Source of the DNA: CAZWKQ01 sp964634005 | GTDB taxonomy: Bacteria; Bacteroidota; Bacteroidia; Bacteroidales; JACABE01 | Length of the DNA stretch: 64,000 nt | Direction: 5' to 3' | NCBI GenBank assembly: GCA_964634005.1 | Contig: CAZWKQ010000004.1 | Span: 62,001-126,000, forward strand | Part shown: in pieces, positions 43,346-52,799 of the stretch | Position numbering within the stretch: position 1 is the stretch's first letter | How the letters are laid out: each line of letters begins with the position of its first letter | The notes under the pieces: generated by a model | The model's input: only the letters and a program-made list of their open reading frames with translations | Told to the model about the DNA's origin: nothing | Database searches by the model: none | Translations under genes and position numbers: made by a program

Positions 43346-44868
43346 ATGGCAAAAACTCGAAATATCAAAGGAAATAAGTTTTTGTATTATATTGAAAAAA
43401 GTGGTAATTCATTGCCAAACCCTGCATTACTTTTTGGTATATTCGGATTATTGACATTAATAATTTCGGCAATAGGTTATTACTTAGGATGGGCAGGCAA
43501 ACACCCTGCAAATGGAGAAATTATTACTGTAGTTAATTTACTTTCAGTAGATGGACTTCACAGAATAATACTTGAGATGGTAAACAACTATACGGGTTTT
43601 GCACCTTTGGGTATTGTTATGGTTGCTATGCTCGGAATAGGAGTAGCCGAAAGCAGCGGTCTGATAAAATCGGCAATAAATGTCCTACTGACAAAAGCCC
43701 CTAAAAATTGGGTTACATTTATTATTATTTTTTCGGGAATTTAATCAAATACGGCTTCCGATTTAGGCTATATTCTGATAATACCTCTAGCAGGCATTAT
43801 TTTCCATTCTATGGGAAGGCACCCTATAGCAGGCATATCTGCTGCATTTGCAGGAGTCAGCGGAGGGTTCAGTGCCAATTTGCTTATCGGGACTATAGAC
43901 CCTCTTTTAGCCGGATTATCAACAGAAGCAGCAAGAATAATCGATCCGGGCTATTATGTAATGCCTACTGCAAATTAATATTTTATGGTTGCTTCTACCT
44001 TTTTGATAGCTATTATTGGCACATGGGTAAACAAAGTCTGGATAGAACCAAAATTGGGAATTTACAAGGGCGATGTTGCTAAAGAGGATATTTCACAGCT
44101 TAGTATAAAAGAAAAAAAAGGATTGAAATGGGCTTTTATCACTTTCTTGATTTGGATTGGAATATTTTTGGCAGGTTTAATACCCGATGGAGGATTTCTA
44201 AGAGACAACCAAAATTCGATATTGCATTCGCCTTGCTTAAAGGATTCATTGCTGTACTGTTTTTTGTTGCTGTAAGTTGTGGAGTTGTATATGGTTTTGT
44301 TGCAGGTACTTTCAAGAAAAGCGATGATGTAATCAACGGAATGAATTCGAGTTTTAAAAGTTTAGTATCATTTTTGGTATTAGTATTTTTTGCTTCACAA
44401 TTTGTTGCATGGTTCAAATGGAGCAATCTGGGCATGTTATTAGCCATTAAAGGTGCCGGTTGGCTTCATGAAATCAACTTAAGTCTAATACCTTTAGTAA
44501 TATTATTTGTCCTATTTTCGGGATTTATTAATTTGTTTATGGGAAGTGCTTCGGCCAAATGGGCAATTATGGGACCGGTATTTATTCCTATGTTTATGCT
44601 CTTAGGATATTCACCCGAGCTTTCTCAAGCAATTTTCCGCATTGGCGACAGTGTAACTAATGTTATTTCACCAATGATGAGTTTTTTTGCTCTGATTATT
44701 GTTTACTATCAAAAGTATGATAATAAAGTCGGTATCGGCAGCCTTATAGCCACAATGTTGCCCTATTCAATAGCTTTTTTTATAGGCTGGACACTATTGT
44801 TAATTGCGTGGATATTACTCGGCTTACCTTTAGGCCCCGATGCAGGTCTTTATTATTTTGCCAAATAA
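43346..44868 (+). pseudogene. Decayed AbgT-family transporter gene
   Basis: Originally an inner-membrane transporter of the AbgT family (p-aminobenzoyl-glutamate-type uptake or drug efflux), about 507 codons. Reading frame 2 is open from 43346 but stops at TAA 43742-43744, where family alignments expect one residue between GI and SNTASD. The same frame then continues with SNTASDLGYILIIPLAG and AAFAGVSGGFSANLLIGTID to a second TAA at 43976-43978, replacing the Tyr of TANYYFM. Near 44230 one base is missing (HSP/LLKGFIAV), and the rest runs in another frame to 44868 through the intact C-terminal half (GSASAKWAIMGPVFIPM). Three independent lesions make sequencing error unlikely but not impossible. 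Confidence 0.85.
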
Positions 44869-44875
44869 GTATTTG

Positions 44876-46243
44876 TTATTGCCCCTCTTCAAGAAATTCT
44901 TTGGCTAAATCCTCGAGTATTATCCCGTCGAAATTGCCAGAAGTCATCAATAACAGGTTTTTGTTATGCCAGTTAATTGACTTTAAGAACGAAACAACTT
45001 CATTTGATTGAGTAAACACATTGAGCAAATTATTATCAAATGCGCTTATAATATCTTCTTTTGTAATTGGTTGCAATTTTTTATGTTCTATGGTTTTAGG
45101 ATTGTAATATACCACCGGATAATCGGCATTGTCCATACATCCTTTGTACTGCTGCAAGAATTCTTTATTTAAACTGCTAAATGTATGCAGTTCAATGCAG
45201 GCAACCAGTTTGCGGTCGGGAAACTGATTTTTCACTGCATTGATAGTTGCTTTTAGCTTTGAAGGCGAATGAGCAAAATCTTTGAAAATCTGAGTATTAT
45301 TGTTTTTAACTATAAGTTCCAATCTTTTTGATGCTCCTTTAAAAGAAATTACCGCATTTAGAAAGTCTTCATCGTTTATCCCAATTTGATTCAAAACTTT
45401 CATTGCACCGTTAATATTCATAAGATTATGCTCCCCAAACACATTCAGTTCATAATTTTTGTTATTGTGTTGTAAAAATGTTTTGCCTTCTTTAATAGTA
45501 TAAGGTGGGATGTTGTAGGGAATAGTTTTTATATCGTTACGGCAATTTTTGGCTATTTGCTTAACAATATTATCGTTTTCGCAATAAACGAGGCTACCGT
45601 TTTGTGTAATAAGATTGGCAAATTTTTCAAATTGCTCAGTATAATTCCTAAAAGTAGGGAAAACATTTATGTGATCCCAGGCTATTCCGCTAATCAATGC
45701 GATGTTTGGTTTATACAAATGAAATTTGGGCCTTCTGTCTATTGGTGAAGTAAGATATTCATCACCTTCTATTACCATATATTTGGCTTCGTGACTAAGT
45801 TTTACCATAACTTCAAACCCGTCGAGCTGAGCACCAACCATATAGTCACAGTCAATACCTAATTTTGATAATACATGAATAATTATACTTGTAATGGTAG
45901 TCTTTCCATGACTTCCACCTATAACTATTCTGATTTTATCGCGTGATTGTTCGTAAAGGTATTCGGGGTATGAGTATATTTTTATTCCAAGCTGCTGAGC
46001 TTTAATTAGTTCAGGATTATCCTGGCGTGCATGCATACCAAGTACAATTGCATCAATATCATTAGTGATATTATCAGGGTTCCAGCCTATTTCCTCAGGC
46101 AATAAACCGTATTTTGCAAGACGACTTTTTGAAGGTTCAAATATTTCGTCATCAGAACCGCTTATATGGTATCCTTTTTTATATAATGCTATGGCAAGAT
46201 TATGCATGGCACTTCCACCTATTGCTATAAAATGTATTTTCAT
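44876..46243 (-). CDS. mpl: UDP-N-acetylmuramate:L-Ala-gamma-D-Glu-meso-DAP ligase
   Basis: Recycles murein tripeptide by ligating it to UDP-MurNAc. 455 residues, Mur-ligase fold. N-terminal HFIAIGGSAMHNLAIAL, P-loop VIGGSHGKTTITSII near residue 110, EGDEYLTSPIDRRPKF and ISGIAWDHINVFPTF, then the C-terminal domain with DFAHSPSKLKATI. GDEYLTS-type sequence and the N-terminus are closer to Mpl than to MurC, although Bacteroidota Mpl is often labelled MurC-like. Its transcript converges on the AbgT remnant, 7 bases away. Confidence 0.9.
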   Translation of the reverse strand: MKIHFIAIGGSAMHNLAIALYKKGYHISGSDDEIFEPSKSRLAKYGLLPEEIGWNPDNITNDIDAIVLGMHARQDNPELIKAQQLGIKIYSYPEYLYEQSRDKIRIVIGGSHGKTTITSIIIHVLSKLGIDCDYMVGAQLDGFEVMVKLSHEAKYMVIEGDEYLTSPIDRRPKFHLYKPNIALISGIAWDHINVFPTFRNYTEQFEKFANLITQNGSLVYCENDNIVKQIAKNCRNDIKTIPYNIPPYTIKEGKTFLQHNNKNYELNVFGEHNLMNINGAMKVLNQIGINDEDFLNAVISFKGASKRLELIVKNNNTQIFKDFAHSPSKLKATINAVKNQFPDRKLVACIELHTFSSLNKEFLQQYKGCMDNADYPVVYYNPKTIEHKKLQPITKEDIISAFDNNLLNVFTQSNEVVSFLKSINWHNKNLLLMTSGNFDGIILEDLAKEFLEEGQ

Positions 46244-46608
46244 CTGTTGTGTTTTTCAGAATTTATCGGCAATATTAATATTTTTTGAGTTTAAGTTATA
46301 AAATTTAAACAATTTATTCCAAATTAAATAAAAATTGAACCTATAATAAAAGTAATTTGTTATAAAAAAGTTTTATAAACAAAATTATATAGATAACATT
46401 AAAAATTAAAAATTGATTTTAGTTAAAGTTTTATGCATTTAAATACATATCGATTTAAGATTAGTATAATTTATATAAAACGAGCCATTAGAAAATATTC
46501 ACCCACAGGCAGATGTTTATTCTGCGAAACGAAGTTTATTAATACATCAAAAATAGAAAATGGAGTGAATAGTTCAATCTGACAATTAATTAATAAAAAA
46601 ATCAACAT
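46244..46608. other. 365-base gene-free region between mpl and the serine hydrolase
   Basis: Very AT-rich. It separates two divergent genes and should hold both promoters: a near-consensus minus-strand TAATATTG lies around 46275 for mpl. The last 120 bases hold TATTCAC (46496-46502) and GTGAATA (46565-46571) as inverted arms, enclosing a small hairpin GCAGA/TCTGC, so the serine hydrolase mRNA may have a structured leader. I see no small gene or tRNA. Confidence 0.4.
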
Positions 46609-47730
46609 ATGAAAAAGATAATATTTTTTCTTTTAATATTGCTAATTATAAATTATTCAGTTAATAGCCAAGAAAATAAAAATATGGACAGCAAAGAAAA
46701 ATTACTACAAACTGTATTGGATAATACAGTTGATAAAAAGAAAGTATATGGTGCCACTTATGCATTAAAAAAAGATAGTTTTGTTTGGGTAGGTAAAGCA
46801 GGAAATTTTTCTGAAAACGAATTATTTTTCATAGCAAGTACAACAAAATTATTTACTACATCCATTATTTTGAAATTAAAATCTGAAGGAAAACTGAAGC
46901 TGGATGATAAAATCAGCAATTATTTAGACACAAGCATTATAGAAGGATTACACATTTATAAAGGGAAAGACAACTCATTTGAATTAACTGTAAAACATTT
47001 ACTTTCTCATACATCCGGTCTTCCAGATTATTTTGAGGATAAAGGGGATAATAATGTCAGTTTGAAAAATGAGCTAACTGAAGGCAAAGACAGAGCTTGG
47101 ACTTTTGAACAATCAATTAATCTTACGAAATCATTAAAACCAAAATTTGCACCGGGAACTAAAGGTAAAGCACATTACTCTGATGCCAATTTTCAACTTC
47201 TCGGCAAAATTATTGAAAATATTACAGGAACATCTTTTGAAGAAAATTGCTATAATTTAATTATTAAACCGTTATACTTATTCAATACTTACCTATATAC
47301 AGATACTTCGGACAATAAACCAAAAAATATTTATTTCAAAAGTAAAGAGTTGCATATTCCTAAAGCAATGGCTTCATTTGGGGCTGATGGTGGAATAGTG
47401 TCTACTTCATCGGATTTGCTTGTTTTTATAGAGGCCTTTTTTACGGGGAAATTATTTCCGATTGAATATATTGAAGATTTAAAAATCTGGAATAATATAT
47501 TTTTTCCTATGCGTTCAGGCATAGGAATTCATCTTTTCAAACTTCCATGGTTCTTTGACCCGACCGGCGCTATTCCCGGTTATATAGGCCATTCAGGTCT
47601 TTCCGGCGCTTTAGCATTCTATTGCCCGAAAGAAAATATTTTTTTAGCCGGCACTATCAATCAAGCAGCTTATCCCGATATTGCTTTTAAAACAATGATA
47701 AAACTAACTAAAATACTTATTAAAAAATAA
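46609..47730 (+). CDS. Exported beta-lactamase-family serine hydrolase
   Basis: 373 residues. Signal peptide 1-20 (NYSVNSQ), then a class C beta-lactamase/DD-peptidase fold: SxxK motif S77-T-T-K80 in FIASTTKLFTT, YxN-like YSDANFQLLGKI, and the third motif HSGLSGA in GYIGHSGLSGAL. HLLSHTSGLPDYF is typical of the family. The activity could be esterase, peptidase or beta-lactam hydrolysis; nothing distinguishes them. It has its own terminator and no functional partner nearby. Confidence 0.88.
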   Translation: MKKIIFFLLILLIINYSVNSQENKNMDSKEKLLQTVLDNTVDKKKVYGATYALKKDSFVWVGKAGNFSENELFFIASTTKLFTTSIILKLKSEGKLKLDDKISNYLDTSIIEGLHIYKGKDNSFELTVKHLLSHTSGLPDYFEDKGDNNVSLKNELTEGKDRAWTFEQSINLTKSLKPKFAPGTKGKAHYSDANFQLLGKIIENITGTSFEENCYNLIIKPLYLFNTYLYTDTSDNKPKNIYFKSKELHIPKAMASFGADGGIVSTSSDLLVFIEAFFTGKLFPIEYIEDLKIWNNIFFPMRSGIGIHLFKLPWFFDPTGAIPGYIGHSGLSGALAFYCPKENIFLAGTINQAAYPDIAFKTMIKLTKILIKK

Positions 47731-47765
47731 TAGATTGATAGCAAAAATCAATTCTATTTTGTTTT
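47729..47765 (+). terminator. Terminator of the serine hydrolase gene
   Basis: AATAGATTGAT (47729-47739) pairs with ATCAATTCTATT (47747-47758) with one bulged A, followed by TTGTTTT. It begins at the stop codon. Confidence 0.65.
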
Positions 47766-47767
47766 AA

Positions 47768-47811
47768 CAATTTTTGGTTTTAAGCATCTTTAAATCCCAA
47801 AAAAATTATTG
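47768..47811 (-). terminator. Nested palindrome after the Ig-repeat protein gene
   Basis: Outer arms CAATTTTTGG (47768-47777) and CCCAAAAAAATTATTG (47796-47811) enclose a smaller TTTAAG-cat-CTTTAA palindrome. It lies 6 bases after the minus-strand stop at 47818. The sequence resembles the CCCAAAT-armed elements but the pairing is imperfect. Confidence 0.45.
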
Positions 47812-47817
47812 AGGAAA

Positions 47818-50800
47818 TTATCTTTTTATTAATTTAACTACAGCGTAGTTGTTTTTTGAAAATATTTTTAAAAAATAAATACCTGCATTCAGGTTCTCGG
47901 TATTTAAGGTTAATGAGTTACAATGCAATTTTTGCAAAAGTACAACTTCGCCTACAATATTTTCTAATGAAACAGTTCCATCCATTAGATCATCGCTCAA
48001 AAATATTTGTAATGATTTATCGAAAGGATTAGGATATACAGCTATTTTATCATTTTTATAATCAAAAACATTAGTGCAATCAACAACAGTAATATTTCTT
48101 GTAACGCTATCCGAACAGCCTGTTGATGGTACGGTATATGTATAAGTAATCGGATGAATTCCGACCCCTGCTTGTGATGGATTAAAAATATTTCCGGTAA
48201 CACCAACACCTGAAAAAACGCCATTAGCAGGAGAAGCTCCGGTTATAGTTACATAAGACATATTTGAACATAATGTATCGATATTCGCAGGCAAATTGAA
48301 TATAACCGTAGGTTTGGAGTTAACTACCATTGTTATAATATTTGAAGTAACCGAAGATGGTGTTGCACAAACGGCATTTGAGGTCAATTGACATTTAATT
48401 TGGTCGTTGTTTTGAGGTAAAATTCTCAAAATACTATCATTGGTACCAACATTTGACCAGCCTTTTTTCCATTGTAAAACAGGATTATTTCCTCCGTTGT
48501 AAAAATTGGCTTTGAAAACAACAGTATCGGCAGGAGCACATTGAGGGTTGCTGCCTCCAATCATTTCAATATCAATATAAGGAACTATCAATGGATTAAC
48601 CCAAGCAGTATCATAAGCCGAGAATTTTTCGGGGCAAACTCCACTTTTAACTTTTGCTCTATAATAAGTCGTTGTAGTAAGAACAGGAGTTGTATAAGGC
48701 GTGCTGTTCATTCCGCTGCCCGAGCTTACATTATACCAATTGATAGTGTCGGATGATTCCTGCCATTGAATGGCACCTGTATAACTATACAAATAGCACT
48801 TTGTAGTATTTCCGGCACAAATAGGTGAAAGCACATTAATATTTCCTGCCTGAGTCATATTGTTTACGGTAATTGTATCGGCTATTGAATAGGCAACAGG
48901 GCAAATTCCGTTCTTTACACTTGCTCTGTATAGATTTCCCGATGTAAGAGCCGGAGTTTTGAGCAATGGAGAATTTGCACCAATATAACTGTTGCTTACA
49001 TTACTCCATGTACTTCCCCAATTCCACGACATTTGCCACTGAATAGTATTTCCTCTAAAATTATACAATGTTATAGTTGTAGAATCACCGCTACATATCG
49101 GAGAGTTTGCTATTGCTTCACCTCCTTGTGATAAAGAATCAACTTTGACTTTAAAAGCTGCCGAAAAATGGGGCTGACAACTGCCATTTAAGGCTTTTGT
49201 TCTATACCATTTTGTTTGAGTAGGATAATCGGTCAATGTATCGTTGGATACTATCCCGTTAGCATTTTGCCAAAATACAGAATCAGAAGATTCTTGCCAT
49301 GCAATTGTCGGGAAATAAGACGAAACCTTTAATTTTACATTACTACCCTGACAAATATTATTAACCCCGCTAATTATTCCGGCATTAGGCATTAAATCAA
49401 CATATACACTATCAATATTTGAATAAACTGCAGGGCAACATGAATTAAAAACTTTAGCCCTAAATAATGTATTTGATGTAATTAAAGGTGAGGTATAAGT
49501 ATTGCCTGTTTGAGTTGAAGGTAAATCAACCCAGTTAGATGAAGTTATTGGTTTCATTTGCCATAAAATATCGCCCTGATAATTATTAAGGGTAAGTTGT
49601 GAACTGCTGTTGTAACAAACAGGAGAAGCAGCAACAAGAGTTCCGGCAACCGGCATGGGAGTTATCACTACAGAATCAATAGAAGAATAAACTGTTGAAC
49701 ATAAAGAATCGCCTACTCTTGCCCTGAAAAAAGTTTTATTTGAGATATTATTCAATATTAATACTGAATCATACGAGGCTGAATTTGATATTACTTGCCA
49801 ATTATTTATTCCGTTTGGCGATTGTTGCCATTGTATCTGTCCTTTATGACCTGATAAAACTAAGTGTACCTGAGAAGAATAACATATAGTAGAGTCAACA
49901 GAAATAATACCTCCCACAGGTAAAGGCTTTACTCTTATCAGTACTGAATCGGAAAAAATATCGGTGCAGAAATTTCTGCTTGCTTTTACCCTAAAATATG
50001 TATTTTGTTGAAGTAAAGTAGTTTGATAGTTCTGACTTGTAGCACCCTGTATATCAACCCACACTGAGTTTATTTTTCTTTGCCATGTAATACTTCCCGA
50101 GTAATTGCTTATTGAAAGGGTTGCCTGACTATTATAACAAATATTGGTGTCACCGAATATACTTGCAGCATAAGGTTTGGGAATAACATTTATATACAAG
50201 CTGTCTTTTGCCGAGCATCCTTTTTGATTTATAACATTAACAGTATAAAAGCCACTATCGGTAACACTAAATGGCTGACCTTGAATAACATTTTTATTCC
50301 AAATATATTCTACTCCACCGGTAGCATTCAAAATAACGCTGTCCATAAAACAGACCGTCTTGTCAATCCCTGCATCGGCTATAGGTAGGTCATTAACAAC
50401 AACATAAATCTGTTGCCATGTTGTATCATTGCTCGAATTTATACATCTTACCGTATATTGAGTATTTTGAAGCGGTCTAACTTTCTGCCAATTATAATTC
50501 CCTTGTTTTAAACTATTATCTGTTGGTTGAGAACTCCAAGTTACATTAACATAGCTCCCCGAAACATCCAACAGTATGCTGTCGTATTTACAAATTTCAG
50601 GGTCTTTTGAAATAAAATAAAAGTAAGTACTATCTGTCGTTTTATCGGGATTACTTATAATAATTTTTAAAGAATCTGTCCCTTTCCAGAATATGCTTGG
50701 TTTTACGATACTTAATATTTTGTTAGTATCTGTAAAGTACTGAAGTTTATTACTATTATCAGTTTTTAGTTGTAGTTGTATATTACTTTTTGAATAAACA

Positions 50801-51432
50801 GAATCGACAATAAAATTTTTTAAATCAATATTTTGAAAACATTGGTGGGCCGGAGCAACAAAAGATTTGTTTTTCTCGATAAATGTTTGCGAAATTTTTC
50901 TCAAATTCATACCGCTAACTTTTACAACTCCTGAGACATAATTAGATACGGAGATTTGAAAATTGGCTTTATTTACATTAACAGGTATATTAAAATTAAA
51001 AGAGCAGTAATTCCAATTGCTTGTATTAGCAGGTACTTTGTAATTTAATACTAAACTTATTTCGGAAAAAGTAATTTTAACCAAAACCGAATCGCCTGTA
51101 CTCCCCTTGGTATATATTCCAAAAATATTATTACCCTTTTCCAATCCTGCAAGATTTTGAACTTCACATATAGTACCTGTGGAATTTCTAGAAAAACATT
51201 TATTTCCAGAGGATACAACACCATCAGAATTATCCAAAAAAGTTGCATTCAAAAAACCATCAGGAATGTTATTTGAATCTAAATCAACACCTATTGAAGG
51301 GAATATATTCACAAAAGAATTCGGGATACTGTCGAAAAGATATGAAGTCCACTCTCTGTACGTTTTTACGGGTATTTGCAGTTTTGCAGCCATGATAAAA
51401 GAGTATCCATTCGGGCAATATAGCCGCTCCAA
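47818..51432 (-). CDS. Large T9SS-exported Ig-like repeat protein, C-terminal part of a frameshifted gene
   Basis: 1204 codons open; real continuity with the upstream deacetylase frame begins near 51375. After a beta-rich region (about 25-380) come at least six tandem repeats of 85-90 residues (about 440-960). Each has a Cys near the front (ICYNS, VCYNS, ICQGS, ICSGD, ICAGN), a GxIxWQ core and a YRAKVK...CP-type end, like Ig or SprB-style surface adhesin modules. The end is a type A sorting domain (IAVYPNPFDKSLQIFL ... AGIYFLKIF ... KLIKR). The N-terminal 20 residues of this frame overlap the other frame and are probably not real. Confidence 0.8.
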   Translation of the reverse strand: MERLYCPNGYSFIMAAKLQIPVKTYREWTSYLFDSIPNSFVNIFPSIGVDLDSNNIPDGFLNATFLDNSDGVVSSGNKCFSRNSTGTICEVQNLAGLEKGNNIFGIYTKGSTGDSVLVKITFSEISLVLNYKVPANTSNWNYCSFNFNIPVNVNKANFQISVSNYVSGVVKVSGMNLRKISQTFIEKNKSFVAPAHQCFQNIDLKNFIVDSVYSKSNIQLQLKTDNSNKLQYFTDTNKILSIVKPSIFWKGTDSLKIIISNPDKTTDSTYFYFISKDPEICKYDSILLDVSGSYVNVTWSSQPTDNSLKQGNYNWQKVRPLQNTQYTVRCINSSNDTTWQQIYVVVNDLPIADAGIDKTVCFMDSVILNATGGVEYIWNKNVIQGQPFSVTDSGFYTVNVINQKGCSAKDSLYINVIPKPYAASIFGDTNICYNSQATLSISNYSGSITWQRKINSVWVDIQGATSQNYQTTLLQQNTYFRVKASRNFCTDIFSDSVLIRVKPLPVGGIISVDSTICYSSQVHLVLSGHKGQIQWQQSPNGINNWQVISNSASYDSVLILNNISNKTFFRARVGDSLCSTVYSSIDSVVITPMPVAGTLVAASPVCYNSSSQLTLNNYQGDILWQMKPITSSNWVDLPSTQTGNTYTSPLITSNTLFRAKVFNSCCPAVYSNIDSVYVDLMPNAGIISGVNNICQGSNVKLKVSSYFPTIAWQESSDSVFWQNANGIVSNDTLTDYPTQTKWYRTKALNGSCQPHFSAAFKVKVDSLSQGGEAIANSPICSGDSTTITLYNFRGNTIQWQMSWNWGSTWSNVSNSYIGANSPLLKTPALTSGNLYRASVKNGICPVAYSIADTITVNNMTQAGNINVLSPICAGNTTKCYLYSYTGAIQWQESSDTINWYNVSSGSGMNSTPYTTPVLTTTTYYRAKVKSGVCPEKFSAYDTAWVNPLIVPYIDIEMIGGSNPQCAPADTVVFKANFYNGGNNPVLQWKKGWSNVGTNDSILRILPQNNDQIKCQLTSNAVCATPSSVTSNIITMVVNSKPTVIFNLPANIDTLCSNMSYVTITGASPANGVFSGVGVTGNIFNPSQAGVGIHPITYTYTVPSTGCSDSVTRNITVVDCTNVFDYKNDKIAVYPNPFDKSLQIFLSDDLMDGTVSLENIVGEVVLLQKLHCNSLTLNTENLNAGIYFLKIFSKNNYAVVKLIKR

Positions 51433-52580
51433 CCTCCCGTAAGATTTGTAAAATGGCTTTGCCCATAAACTACATAATGTAGAGCTATATTATTTGCAAT
51501 TTTAGCCTTAATAGCAGGCAAAGTCCAGTTTTCTTCAATAAAATCGCCCCACATAATACCATAACGTTTCTCTTTTAAAGGGTCATACTCATTATAACAT
51601 TTTATGGAGCCTTCATTATAGGAAGCTCCACTTGTATAGTTTGCAATATTGCCCCAAACTTCCTTGACATCACTTTTATAGAGCATAGGCAACGAACCTC
51701 CTGGATGAATAAAGGTTGTTGGAACCGGAAGATTATATTCATTGCACAAATTTACTGTTCTTTCGGCTAATAACTTTCTTGACCCAAAAGGTATTCTTAT
51801 GGTATACTGCGATATCTTATGAAACACCAAGCTGTCCATAACGGGAAGCGTAATTGTTTCATCCCAAAACGACTTTAAAGTCAAACTGTCAGGATCAGAC
51901 GGATTTTTATTTTGCAAATTAGTATATAAATATACCCCATTAAATGCCGGTATGTAAATTGCATAATAATAAGGATTTCCGTACATATTACCGAATTCGC
52001 CATTATTGTAGCTTATAGCTAATGAATTGCCTGTTATGCGTATTTTCCCTGAAGACGGGCTTGAAACAAAGTTCTCGTCATATTTTAAACAAACTTTCTT
52101 GTTATTTATATGATGAACATTAGGATTTCCCGAATAAGCGACTGTATCAGATGTTTTTAATACTGTTAAATATGTTACTGTATGCGAAGGTGTGTGATCC
52201 ATAAACTCGTGACCTTCGCTTGCAAATGTTCTAATTAAATTTAAATATGCAGTATCCGATAAATTTGCATCTAAACACTGCGACATTCCAAACTTGTATC
52301 CATATTTATCAAAAACTGCCTTGTATTCCCACCACCTTTGCTTTTGTTGAGTATCGTCAACTCTAAAACAAACTCCACCGCGCTTTTCTGAAGCAATTTG
52401 CGAAAATATTTTCTTATATGGTATCAGTAATAAAAATGTTAATAATAAAACTCTAAAAAAAATTCTTAATGAACGAATGTTTAATTGAAAACTCAACTCT
52501 TCATTATTATTGAGTTTTATGGTTTTAAATTTTATTTTTAAAAGGCTAAAACAAATTGAAGAGGGTAGTTTACGTTCCAT
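51366..52580 (-). CDS. Polysaccharide deacetylase-like (NodB-fold) domain, N-terminal part of a frameshifted gene
   Basis: 404 codons. A long basic N-terminus precedes a signal-anchor (about 36-58, ending KKIFSQ). The domain then shows the NodB-type metal site: GGVCFRVDDTQQ with two Asp and EGHEFMDHTPSHT with two His, plus FIHPGGSLPML and YGIMWGDFIEENW. It stops at 51366 with CKYP. One extra C in the CCC run at 51368-51370 would join this frame to KTYREWTSYLFD in the next one, the usual end of this domain type. The intact protein would have about 1585 residues and be exported by T9SS. Substrate unknown. Confidence 0.75.
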   Translation of the reverse strand: MERKLPSSICFSLLKIKFKTIKLNNNEELSFQLNIRSLRIFFRVLLLTFLLLIPYKKIFSQIASEKRGGVCFRVDDTQQKQRWWEYKAVFDKYGYKFGMSQCLDANLSDTAYLNLIRTFASEGHEFMDHTPSHTVTYLTVLKTSDTVAYSGNPNVHHINNKKVCLKYDENFVSSPSSGKIRITGNSLAISYNNGEFGNMYGNPYYYAIYIPAFNGVYLYTNLQNKNPSDPDSLTLKSFWDETITLPVMDSLVFHKISQYTIRIPFGSRKLLAERTVNLCNEYNLPVPTTFIHPGGSLPMLYKSDVKEVWGNIANYTSGASYNEGSIKCYNEYDPLKEKRYGIMWGDFIEENWTLPAIKAKIANNIALHYVVYGQSHFTNLTGGWSGYIARMDTLLSWLQNCKYP

Positions 52581-52799
52581 AAAAGAATGTTTAATTATAA
52601 TGTTCTAAAATACAAATATAATTAATTTTAACTTTACGAATATTAATAAATTATCAACAAATTAATGTTATTTTAAATTTGGGTAAAAAGAGGGAAATGT
52701 CAGATAATTTTATTCTGGAGAAAAAAGCATTTGCTTCTCAATTTGGGAAACCCAAATCGAAAAGCAAATACTTAAATGTTGCAATTAATTAAAAAAATA
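52581..52799. other. 219-base gene-free region
   Basis: It separates the hydC stop (52800) from the start of the deacetylase-like gene (52580). It holds the hydrogenase operon terminator at 52721-52775 and, at 52675-52684, an extra AAATTTGGGT arm. No further gene seen. Confidence 0.5.
52721..52775 (-). terminator. Terminator of the hydrogenase operon
   Basis: On the minus strand: ATTTGCTT (from 52769), then a perfect inner hairpin ATTTGGG-TTT-CCCAAAT (52757-52741), AAGCAAAT (52736-52729), then six Ts (52726-52721). A nested palindrome using the same CCCAAAT arms as elsewhere in the window, here on the inside and with a proper T-run. Confidence 0.82.

Noticed and set aside
43742..43978. TAA recoding or selenocysteine-like readthrough in the AbgT gene
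   Set aside because: Most other genes in the window end normally, many with TAA, and the gene also carries a frameshift, so decay is simpler.
44876..46243. MurC instead of Mpl
   Set aside because: The N-terminus HFIAIGGSAMHNLA and the EGDEYLTSPIDRRPKF segment are closer to Mpl; a division-cluster context for MurC is absent.
51366..51432. Programmed ribosomal frameshift joining the deacetylase and Ig-repeat frames
   Set aside because: No slippery heptamer followed by a stable structure is evident; a lost C in a homopolymer explains it. Kept only as an option to test.
51366..51432. A separate gene start at 51432 for the Ig-repeat protein
   Set aside because: The first 20 residues from that ATG show no signal peptide, although the protein has a T9SS sorting domain that needs Sec export. 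The signal is in the upstream frame.
47818..51432. Tandem DNA repeats or a CRISPR-like array in the Ig-repeat gene
   Set aside because: The repeats are visible only at protein level, 85-90 residues long and diverged; no short direct DNA repeats with spacers.
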